Origin: Frankiaceae bacterium | GTDB taxonomy: Bacteria > Actinomycetota > Actinomycetes > Frankiales > Frankiaceae | Reading direction: 5' to 3' | DNA: 6,782 bases | Assembly: GCA_030840885.1 (NCBI GenBank) | Contig: JAVEDQ010000447.1 | Location: 1 to 6,782 of the forward strand | Part shown: piece by piece, positions 1 to 5,630 of the stretch | How positions within the stretch are numbered: position 1 is the first letter of the stretch | How the letters are laid out: each line of letters opens with the position of its first letter | Program-made: the position numbers and the translations under genes | Notes under the pieces: generated by a model | What the model was told of the DNA's origin: nothing | The model's input: the letters and a program-made list of their open reading frames with translations, nothing else | Database searches by the model: none

Positions 1-570
1 CGCCGTGGCTCCGGCGTCGATGGCCCGCACGCGACGTGCCTGCGGATCCCAGCTCCAGGTGGCGCGCACCGAGGAGCCCGCGTGCATGGCGAGGGTGACG
101 AGCCAGGTGCCGTCGGGGCGCCGCCTGGCGTCCCACTCGACCGACTCCGGGTCGGCCTCCTCCTCGACGAGCCGGTTGTCGACCAGCGTGCCCAGGGGGC
201 GACCCGGGGTGTTGCGGTGCGGACCGGGGGCGCTCGCGCGTCGGGCCTCGGAGACGACACGGTCCCGTTCGGCCAGAATCGGCGCCTCGTAGCGCTGGAT
301 GCGGCCGACAGGGATGCCGGCGGCCTTCGCCACCTCGTCGGCACTGGCACCCGCACGGAGCCGGGCCTGGATCTCACGCGGGCTCAGAGCGCTCTCGACC
401 CGCGTCTCGGCCTGAGCCGCGACGGCGCGCGGCGCGCCGCTGCGCAGAGCGGCTCGCAGTCGTTCGTCGGCGGACACCCGGAAGCGTTCCCCCTCAGCCC
501 CGCGGGACAGGTCGACGAGGACGAGGCTCTTGCCGTCGTCGGTCAGTCCCAGGGCCCGCAGCTCTCGCAC
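1..570 (-). CDS. sepH: SepH septation protein (DUF3071), C-terminus beyond the window
   Basis: The 190 readable residues match the N-terminal DUF3071 region of SepH, an actinobacterial cell-division protein. From family knowledge it binds FtsZ and promotes Z-ring assembly. The protein opens with VRELRALGL and an acidic, strand-rich stretch. A helix-turn-helix-like segment follows at about residues 63-95 (SPREIQARLRAGAS, then DEVAKAAGIPVGRIQRYE), then ILAERDRVVSEARR. A Trp-rich part with VEWDARRRPDGTW and RATWSWDP lies at about residues 144-175. I chose GTG at 570 because GGGAGG lies 5 bases upstream. An in-frame ATG at 594 would add eight residues and lacks a good ribosome binding site. Full-length family members are longer and carry a variable linker and a short conserved C-terminus, which would lie left of base 1. 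ppgK lies upstream on the same strand across a 161-base gap, so sepH may have its own promoter. Confidence 0.93.
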   Translation of the reverse strand, partial: MRELRALGLTDDGKSLVLVDLSRGAEGERFRVSADERLRAALRSGAPRAVAAQAETRVESALSPREIQARLRAGASADEVAKAAGIPVGRIQRYEAPILAERDRVVSEARRASAPGPHRNTPGRPLGTLVDNRLVEEEADPESVEWDARRRPDGTWLVTLAMHAGSSVRATWSWDPQARRVRAIDAGATA

Positions 571-575
571 CGGTG

Positions 576-581
576 CCTCCC
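576..581 (-). promoter_or_regulatory. Ribosome binding site deciding the sepH start
   Basis: The minus strand reads GGGAGG here, five bases before the GTG at 570. This is the reason for preferring that GTG over the in-frame ATG at 594, whose upstream sequence (GGTGACGG) is a poorer match. SepH homologues as I remember them also begin at this (M/V)xELR position. Confidence 0.75.
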
Positions 582-636
582 TCGATGTCGTCATCCGTCA
601 CCAGCGTCGATCGTCGTCGTCGTCCAGCCTGCGTTC

Positions 637-642
637 AACCTA
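637..642 (-). promoter_or_regulatory. Possible -10 element for sepH
   Basis: The minus strand reads TAGGTT, matching the TANNNT pattern of actinobacterial housekeeping -10 elements, in one of the few A/T-containing spots of the ppgK-sepH gap. A start about 7 bases downstream would give a leader of roughly 60 bases. No convincing -35 hexamer lies 16-19 bases upstream, so this is only a candidate. Confidence 0.2.
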
Positions 643-697
643 GTGGGTGCGCCGGAGGCTCGTCGTCCACGTCGTCGGCGAGCCGCGAAGTTCTCGG

Positions 698-722
698 CGG
701 GTCGAGCCGACACGCCGACCCG
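698..722 (-). terminator. Inverted repeat just downstream of ppgK, possible terminator hairpin
   Basis: CGGGTCG at 698-704 and CGACCCG at 716-722 are perfect 7-base inverted repeats around an 11-base loop. On the minus strand the hairpin begins 9 bases after the ppgK stop codon. No U-tract follows, which is common for hairpins after genes in G+C-rich actinobacteria but also weakens the call. It could act as a weak terminator or RNA-stabilising hairpin between ppgK and sepH. Confidence 0.35.
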
Positions 723-731
723 GACAGGACC

Positions 732-1532
732 TCACCCCTGCGAACTCCCGAGCCGCTGTGAACCTGCGAAACCTTGTGCGACGGGGTCGGTGACCGCCGC
801 CAGGGCCGCGCCGACGATGCCTGCGTTGTTCAACAGTGTGGCCGGGACGACCTCGGTACGCACCCGCAACGACGACAAATACTTGTTCGCCTTCTTGCTC
901 ACCCCGCCACCCAGGATGATCAGGTCGGGCCAGAGCAGGTCCTCGAGGTGGCGCAGGTAGCGCGTGAGCCGCTCCGCCCAGTCGTCCCAGGACAAGCCCT
1001 CGCGCTCCCGCGCCGAGTCCGACGCCCGCGTCTCCCCGTCGTAGCCGTCGATCTCGAGGTGGCCGAGCTCGGTGTTCGGCAGCAGCCGCCCGTCGAGGAA
1101 CACCGCGGTGCCGATGCCGGTGCCCAGGGTCGTCATCACCACGACCCCCGAGCGGTCACGGCCGGCGCCGAAGGCCATCTCGGCGATCCCGGCCGCGTCG
1201 GCGTCGTTGACGGCGGTGACCCTGCAGCCGGTGGTCTCACCGAGGACGGCGTTGATGTCGGTGCCGATCCAGCTGCCGTCCACGTTGGCGGCCGTCAGCG
1301 CCGTGCCCTGCTTCACCACTGCGGGGAAGGTCGCGCCCACCGGGCCGGACCAATCGAAGTGGGCGGTCACCTCGGCGACCACCCCGGCGACGGCGGCCGG
1401 TGTGGCGGGCTGCGGGGTCGGGACGCGGAAGCGGTCGCCGGCGAGCATTCCGGACGACACGTCGACCGGCGCGCCCTTCACGCCACTGCCGCCGATGTCG
1501 AGCCCGAACACGATGTTCTGGCCAGCTGCCAT
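732..1532 (-). CDS. ppgK: Polyphosphate glucokinase (ROK family)
   Basis: PPGK phosphorylates glucose to glucose 6-phosphate in the cytoplasm, using inorganic polyphosphate and usually also ATP (family knowledge). The 266-residue product has the family's usual length and motifs in order: phosphate-binding DIGGSGVKG (12-20), FPAVVK (69-74), [10 protein letters not shown] (83-92), catalytic Asp110 in [11 protein letters not shown], second phosphate loop TLGTGIGTA (135-143), ELGHLEIDG (155-163), LGGGVSKK (207-214) and C-terminal [11 protein letters not shown] (233-243). The zinc-binding Cys cluster of many ROK repressors and kinases is absent and replaced by ASDSARERE, as is typical of PPGK. I chose ATG at 1532 because GGGAGG lies seven bases upstream (1540-1545). 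The frame stays open to 1865, but the added sequence has no family character. Strict polyphosphate dependence versus dual use cannot be told from sequence. The gene is divergent from the transglycosylase and is followed by sepH on the same strand. Confidence 0.95.
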   Translation of the reverse strand: MAAGQNIVFGLDIGGSGVKGAPVDVSSGMLAGDRFRVPTPQPATPAAVAGVVAEVTAHFDWSGPVGATFPAVVKQGTALTAANVDGSWIGTDINAVLGETTGCRVTAVNDADAAGIAEMAFGAGRDRSGVVVMTTLGTGIGTAVFLDGRLLPNTELGHLEIDGYDGETRASDSAREREGLSWDDWAERLTRYLRHLEDLLWPDLIILGGGVSKKANKYLSSLRVRTEVVPATLLNNAGIVGAALAAVTDPVAQGFAGSQRLGSSQG

Positions 1533-1604
1533 GCCATTTCCTCCCGATATGCGTCGCCCGCGGCGCCCGTGCAGTCGCGTTGCCCCGTGCCAGCACACAT
1601 GACT

Positions 1605-1619
1605 CCCGTTCCCAACGGG
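1605..1619. repeat. Short inverted repeat in the divergent ppgK/transglycosylase intergenic region
   Basis: CCCGTT (1605-1610) and AACGGG (1614-1619) are a perfect 6-base inverted repeat around CCC. It sits 73 bases upstream of the ppgK start and about 61 bases upstream of the proposed transglycosylase start. Its position between divergent genes suits a regulator binding site, but I cannot match it to a known operator. It is short enough to arise by chance in this base composition. Confidence 0.3.
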
Positions 1620-1679
1620 TAACAGGCCTCGTTGTGGTGCGTGTGAGTCCCAGTCGGTCCGGTCAGACGCGTCCTCCGC

Positions 1680-3040
1680 ATGCCCGGGGCCGCGCCGACA
1701 CCAGGACGGAGGGCGTCGCTGACGCCCCGTCAGGTGGTGCCGCCCGGCCACGCCCCCGTCCCGACGGCGCCCCCGCGCGCCGCGCTGCTGCACCCGGATC
1801 GGGCGGCCGCCCGGCCGGCGGGGGGCGGCCACCCGGATCACGACCGCGACGTCGCCCGGCCCCACCGCCGCCTCCGCCCCCCCGCATCGCCCTGCGCAAG
1901 GCAGCCCCCGCGTTGTTGGCGCTGCTGGCGTTGGCGATCTTCTCGGTAGGGGCGAGCGTCGCCTACACGAAGTCGCACGACACGTCGGCCACGTTGACCG
2001 CCGCTCCCGGCCAGCAGAACGCGGTCACCGCGCTGCAGCAGGGGCCTGGCGGCGCGGCGGTGCAGGTCGCCGGCCCGGCGCCGGTCACCGCCTCGGCCCC
2101 GCCGGTCGCGCCGCTCAAGCGGGTGTTCCTTCCCGACGCGCTGGTGCGGCTGCCGGCCCGCCTTTCCCCGGCTCAGCTGGGGGCGTTGACCAAGGTCAAG
2201 GGCGTCCAGGGCGTCGTCCCGGTGGCAAGCGGTACGACCACCTATGGCGGTCGGCAGGTCAACGTCCTGGGCGTCGACCCCTCCACCTTCCGGGCCTACA
2301 CACCGCAGCCGACCGCCGCCTCCGACGGGCTCTGGCAGTCCGTCGCCCGTGATGAGGCGGTGGCCTCCTACGCGTTGGACAAGGCGAAGAAGCTCCCGCT
2401 CGGCCAGCCGCTTCCGCTCGGGGCGACGCCGGTCCGATTGGGCGCCCTGGCAGAGTTCTCGCTGCCGGGTGTCGACCTCGTCGTCGACGTAAAGCGCGCG
2501 ACCGAGGCCAAGCTCAGCGGGGCGACGCTGCTGGTGAGCTCGCCCGGCGGCACCGAGGCGACGCTGAAGCGCGACATCGGCGGCATCGTGAAGGGCGAGG
2601 TCGCCGTCAAGATGCTGCGGCCCCAGTTCACCGTGCCGACCACCTTCGACACCGGCGGCGGCGCACGCAGCAACGCACCGACCGACCTCCGCAGCCTCTA
2701 CCAGCAGGCCGCAACCACCTGCCCGGGGCTGCCGTGGGGCGTGCTCGCCGGTATCGGCCAGGTCGAGACCAACCACGGCCAGAACACCGCCGTCTCCAGC
2801 GCCGGCGCCATGGGCCCGATGCAGTTCATCCCGTCCACCTGGGCCATCTACGGCGTCGACGGTAACGGGGACGGCCAGGCCAACATCCTCGACCAGGTCG
2901 ACGCGGTCTACAGCGCGGCCCGCTACCTGTGCGCCGCCGGCGGCGGCAACCCGGACACGCTCTACGAGGCGATCTTCAGTTACAACCACGCCGACTGGTA
3001 CGTCCGCGAGGTCCTCGGCCTCGCCGCGCAGTACCGGTGA
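1680..3040 (+). CDS. Membrane-anchored lytic transglycosylase with MacB/FtsX-like middle domain; frame break at 1877-1883
   Basis: The product cleaves peptidoglycan glycan strands outside the membrane. From 1884 the frame encodes a membrane anchor ([19 protein letters not shown]), an Ala/Pro/Gln-rich linker, and a region of about 150 residues like the extracytoplasmic core of MacB/FtsX permeases ([31 protein letters not shown]). A C-terminal SLT domain of about 118 residues follows, with presumed catalytic Glu in GQVETNHG (codon 2765), [13 protein letters not shown], a calcium-loop-like DGNGDG and AARYLC. Cysteines at codons 2720 and 2930 could form a disulfide. The basic N-terminal tail before the anchor places the SLT domain outside. 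Upstream, 1680-1876 looks coding in another frame, starting at ATG 1680; one extra C in the seven-C run joins the two into 453 residues. Without correction the only starts are GTGs at 1634, 1637 or 1643, giving an odd Pro/Arg-only tail. ATG 1680 has no clear ribosome binding site, so the start stays uncertain. Confidence 0.85.
1877..1883 (+). other. Seven-C run where the coding frame switches
   Basis: Seven consecutive C's lie exactly where the coding signal moves from the frame of ATG 1680 to the frame of the membrane anchor. Adding one C gives ...[15 protein letters not shown] without interruption. The cause could be an undercalled homopolymer, a real mutation, or slippage. The sequence alone cannot decide between them. 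Confidence 0.7.
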
Positions 3041-3050
3041 CGGGCGCACG

Positions 3051-3629
3051 CTGATCGCTCACGACGCGGTCGTCCTCGCCGGTGGTTCGGCGACGCGCCT
3101 CGGAGGCATCGACAAGGTGCTCGTCGAGGTCGGGGGAGTGCGGCTCATCGACCGAGCTGTGACCGCGGTACGCGGGGCTACCCGCACCGTTGTCGTCGGC
3201 GCGCCTCGCGAAGGCGTCGAAGGCGTGACGTGGGCTCGCGAGGACCCGCCGGGCGGCGGACCGGTCGCGGCACTAACCGCCGGTCTCGCCCTCGTGGAGG
3301 CACCGGTCGTCGTGCTGCTGGCTGCCGACCTGCCCTTCGTCCGCGCGGAGCACCTGCGCCGGCTGCTCGACCAGCTCGAGAGCGATGACGCCGTCGACGG
3401 GGTGCAGTTCGTCGATGCCGAGGGGCGGGATCAGCCACTGGTGTCGGCCTGGCGCACCTCGGCGCTGCGGCAGGTGCTGCCGGCCGACCCGTCCGGAGCC
3501 GCGCTGCGGCGCACGCTGGCACCGTTGAGCATCGGACGTCTCACCGGGTCTGAGGATCTGCAGGACTGCGACACCGACGACGACATCCAGGCGGCCCGAC
3601 GGCTCGCCCGAAGGGAGGCCCCACCGTGA
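3051..3629 (+). CDS. mobA: MobA-like molybdenum cofactor guanylyltransferase, start uncertain
   Basis: MobA transfers GMP from GTP to molybdopterin to make the guanine dinucleotide cofactor. Counting from 3051 gives 192 residues, close to E. coli MobA. Features in order are the nucleotide-binding loop VVLAGGSATRLGGIDK (7-22), GGGPVAAL (68-75), metal-binding Asp93 in LLAADLPFV, GRDQPLVSAW (125-134) and C-terminal DTDDDIQAARRL, the counterpart of the usual (N/D)xxTPED end. No ATG, GTG or TTG in this frame precedes the loop. CTG at 3051 is the nearest candidate, while GTG at 3117 would cut the loop off. Alternatively the GTG at 3037, overlapping the transglycosylase stop, is the true start and one base is missing, for example in the GGG at 3042-3044. 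The gene follows the transglycosylase directly and overlaps the DUF6457 gene. Other nucleotidyltransferases of this fold (MocA/CofC-like) are possible, but the DUF6457 partner favours molybdenum cofactor work. Confidence 0.8.
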   Translation: MIAHDAVVLAGGSATRLGGIDKVLVEVGGVRLIDRAVTAVRGATRTVVVGAPREGVEGVTWAREDPPGGGPVAALTAGLALVEAPVVVLLAADLPFVRAEHLRRLLDQLESDDAVDGVQFVDAEGRDQPLVSAWRTSALRQVLPADPSGAALRRTLAPLSIGRLTGSEDLQDCDTDDDIQAARRLARREAPP

Positions 3630-3883
3630 GCGTTCTCGACCAGTGGCTCGCCGACGTGATCGAGGCGCTGCACCTCGACCCGCACGGCTTCGACCGCGAC
3701 CTGCTGCTGGACCTCACCCGCGACGTCGCCCACGGGGTTGCGCGGCCGGCGGCACCCTTGACCGCGTACCTCGCCGGGCTGGCCGCCGGCGCCAAGGGCG
3801 GCAGCGACCGGGAGATGCGCGACGCTGTCAACCGCATCCGCGCCCTGCTGCCGTCGCCGGCGGGGGAGACCCGGCTGACCTGA
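3626..3883 (+). CDS. DUF6457 small protein linked to MobA
   Basis: This 85-residue protein matches the DUF6457 pattern: an amphipathic N-terminal helix (VLDQWLADVIEAL), then DRDLLLDLTRDVAHGV (23-38), ARPAAPLTAYLAGLAAG (39-55) and a short charged tail. It has no signal peptide or membrane segment and should be a cytoplasmic, helical protein. The GTG start overlaps the mobA stop in GTGA, with GGGAGG (3613-3618) seven bases upstream, so translation is probably coupled. As I recall, this family often sits beside or is fused to MobA-like proteins in actinobacteria. That suggests a helper role in guanylation or in handing over the cofactor, but no biochemical function is established to my knowledge. 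Confidence 0.88.
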   Translation: MSVLDQWLADVIEALHLDPHGFDRDLLLDLTRDVAHGVARPAAPLTAYLAGLAAGAKGGSDREMRDAVNRIRALLPSPAGETRLT

Positions 3884-3982
3884 CCAGCCCTGGCCGGCTT
3901 GGCAGAACCCGACAAACAAGTGCGCCGCCGACTGTCACCGCGCGAGCCAGTCTTACGGGGGTCGGACCCGGACAGTTGGGCC

Positions 3983-5464
3983 ATGACTTCGCACGGCGTG
4001 CATTTCCCGACCGACGCGAGCGGCACGCGCAGCACCACGGCCCTCGCCCAGCAGGTCGTCAGCGACGCCCTTCGTCGCCAGCACCCGGGCTGGGCGCAGC
4101 GGGCGCTGGACGACCGCTCCTGGCGGACCGGGTACCTGACGCACTTCCGGCACCTGCTCGCAGCGGGCCTCCCGTCCTCCGACGCGTGGCGCACGGTCGC
4201 CGCTGACGGGCTCGCCTCCGCCCACCGACGCATGGTGACCGTCGACGCGGACGGCGTCAGCAGTCCGGCGACGGATCTGCTGGAGGTCGCGGCCACGCGC
4301 AAGCTGCGGTCGGTCACCGTCACCGGCACCGGCGGGCCAAAGCCTCTCGCCATCCCGTATCGGGGCGAGCAGCTCAGCGGCAGCACACTGACGACCCAGC
4401 TGTCCCGGTGGGCCGATGCCGGCGTCCTCGAGCCGTCCGCCGTCGAGGCCGTCCAGGCGGTCGCCCGGCATCCGGAGTGGCTCGCACTGTCGGGACAGGT
4501 CGTCGCCGCGTTGGGTGCGGGCTCGGAGATGGGTCCGGCACGGACGCTCCTGTCCTGGGGTGCGACCGTGGCAGCCGTCGATCTGCCTGGTGCCGCGATG
4601 TGGAAGCGGCTGCTGACCCACGCGCGGCAGTCCGCCGGCACCCTGCTCGTCCCGGTCGACGACCACGACGCCGTCCGCCCCGATGACCTCGACGCACTGG
4701 CCGAGGTGGCCGGCGGCAACCTGCTGACCGACGTCCCCGAGCTGGCCGAGTGGCTGTCGGATCTCCCCGGGACGCCCGTGCTCGGCACCTACGTCTACGC
4801 CGACGGCGGAGCCCACGTGCGGCTCTCGGTCGCGGCTGACCTGCTGGCCCAGCGGCTGCGGCGCCGACGTCCCGAGACCGCGTTGGCCTACCTGGCGACG
4901 CCGACCGACACCTTCGCGGTTCCTACCGAGGCCGCGGCGATGGCACGCGCCCGCTACACCCAGCGAGGTGCGGCGAGCCGAGCGACGGGCCAAGTGCTAC
5001 GCATGGCGTCCGGCGGGCGCCTGCTCGCCCCGCAGTACTCGGTCGACGACGAAGTGGCCGTCCACGACGCCCTCGTGCCGGTCCAGGGCCCGAACTACGC
5101 CTTCGCGAAGCGGCTGCAGCGGTGGGCGGCGACCGCCGCCCGTGCCGACGGGGCACGGGTCTCGCTGCACGTCGCCCCAGCGACCCGCACCCGATCGGTT
5201 CTGAAGAACCGGGCACTGGCGGCCGCTTACGCCGGTGCCCACCACTTCGATGTGGAGATCTTCGCGCCGGAGACCGCCAACGCGCTGATGGCTGCCCTGC
5301 TCGTGCACGACCTCTCCGTCGAGTCGGATACCGCCCCGGTGTCATGGGAGGACGAGGCTCGCGGTGCGGTGCACGGTGGCTTGTGGCGCGAGGCGTACGA
5401 GCCGCGATCCGCGCTGAACCTGGCCGCCGTCCTGGGAGCGCCTGGCGCGCTGCGCCGTCGCTGA
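3983..5464 (+). CDS. Conserved protein of unknown function with Rossmann-like motif
   Basis: I recognise this 493-residue sequence as an actinobacterial conserved hypothetical type but know no assigned function. A glycine-rich turn GAGSEMGP (178-185) after a hydrophobic strand, with a second strand ending in Asp200 (TVAAVDLP), resembles a Rossmann NAD(P)- or SAM-binding fold. Other motif-like blocks are GTYVYADGGAHVRLSVAADL (268-287), ALAYLATPTDTFAVP, GPNYAFAKRLQRW (369-381), VAPATRTRSVLKNRALAAAY (397-416), FAPETANALMAALLVHDL (427-444) and the terminal HGGLWREAYEPRSALNLAAV. There is no signal peptide and no clear membrane helix, so it is probably cytoplasmic. I chose ATG 3983. The frame is open up to TTG 3899, but that part contains a rare TTA codon and many A-ending codons and so looks noncoding. 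The ribosome binding site is weak. It lies 99 bases after the DUF6457 gene; no terminator is obvious, so cotranscription is possible. Confidence 0.8.
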   Translation: MTSHGVHFPTDASGTRSTTALAQQVVSDALRRQHPGWAQRALDDRSWRTGYLTHFRHLLAAGLPSSDAWRTVAADGLASAHRRMVTVDADGVSSPATDLLEVAATRKLRSVTVTGTGGPKPLAIPYRGEQLSGSTLTTQLSRWADAGVLEPSAVEAVQAVARHPEWLALSGQVVAALGAGSEMGPARTLLSWGATVAAVDLPGAAMWKRLLTHARQSAGTLLVPVDDHDAVRPDDLDALAEVAGGNLLTDVPELAEWLSDLPGTPVLGTYVYADGGAHVRLSVAADLLAQRLRRRRPETALAYLATPTDTFAVPTEAAAMARARYTQRGAASRATGQVLRMASGGRLLAPQYSVDDEVAVHDALVPVQGPNYAFAKRLQRWAATAARADGARVSLHVAPATRTRSVLKNRALAAAYAGAHHFDVEIFAPETANALMAALLVHDLSVESDTAPVSWEDEARGAVHGGLWREAYEPRSALNLAAVLGAPGALRRR

Positions 5465-5560
5465 CGCTTGTTCGCGCGCAACACTGCCGAGTCGACGTCC
5501 TGCACGGCGCTTCTGGAAGGAGTCGGCGCTCGTCATCGCTGCGGGTCTACTCTGTCCTCG

Positions 5561-5600
5561 CTGAGCCCCCAGTGTCTGAGTGATCTCTGCGACGGCTCAG
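5561..5600 (+). repeat. Inverted repeat in the leader of the sensor gene
   Basis: CTGAGCC (5561-5567) and GGCTCAG (5594-5600) are perfect 7-base inverted repeats separated by 26 bases. A third CTGAG lies inside at 5576-5580. The structure ends 20 bases before the AGGAGG of the sensor gene. It could fold in the mRNA leader or be a set of regulator half-sites. An A/T-richer TACTCT at 5548-5553 just upstream could be a -10 element but has no matching -35. The rest of the 5465-5630 gap shows nothing recognisable. Confidence 0.3.
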
Positions 5601-5619
5601 ATGCAACCGGTCGCGGCTG

Positions 5620-5625
5620 AGGAGG
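5620..5625 (+). promoter_or_regulatory. Ribosome binding site deciding the sensor gene start
   Basis: AGGAGG with a five-base spacer precedes the GTG at 5631. The in-frame ATG at 5601 has only GACGGCTCAG before it, so the shorter protein is preferred. Confidence 0.75.
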
Positions 5626-5630
5626 CGGCG

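Noticed and set aside
607..626. GTC trinucleotide run as a functional repeat
   Set aside because: It has only about four units and lies in a leader of high G+C, so it is not notable.
82..960. Long plus-strand open frame across sepH and the end of ppgK
   Set aside because: It is antisense to two well-recognised genes, has no family character, and simply reflects the long open frames expected in very G+C-rich DNA.
1400..1642. Start of the transglycosylase at the codon at 1400
   Set aside because: This would run far into ppgK on the opposite strand and adds sequence without coding character.
1615..1645. ECF or stress sigma-factor promoter (GGGTAAC with downstream CGTG)
   Set aside because: The -35-like box has an inserted base relative to GGAAC and the spacing is only loosely acceptable. 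A SigB-type reading of GGGTAA lacks the upstream GTTT.
1540..1679. c-di-AMP (ydaO-type) riboswitch upstream of the transglycosylase
   Set aside because: Such riboswitches often control actinobacterial wall hydrolases, so I looked for one. The leader is too short and shows none of the conserved blocks.
1533..1865. N-terminal extension of ppgK to an upstream ATG
   Set aside because: The extra residues have no resemblance to PPGK, and a strong GGGAGG with a 7-base spacer marks the ATG at 1532. Over 1711-1865 the composition is explained by the plus-strand transglycosylase tail.
3899..3982. TTG start for the unknown-function protein
   Set aside because: The added 28 codons include TTA and many A-ending codons, unlike the rest of the gene, and no ribosome binding site precedes the TTG.
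5601..5630. ATG start for the sensor gene
   Set aside because: There is no ribosome binding site in front of it, whereas GTG 5631 has AGGAGG at ideal spacing.
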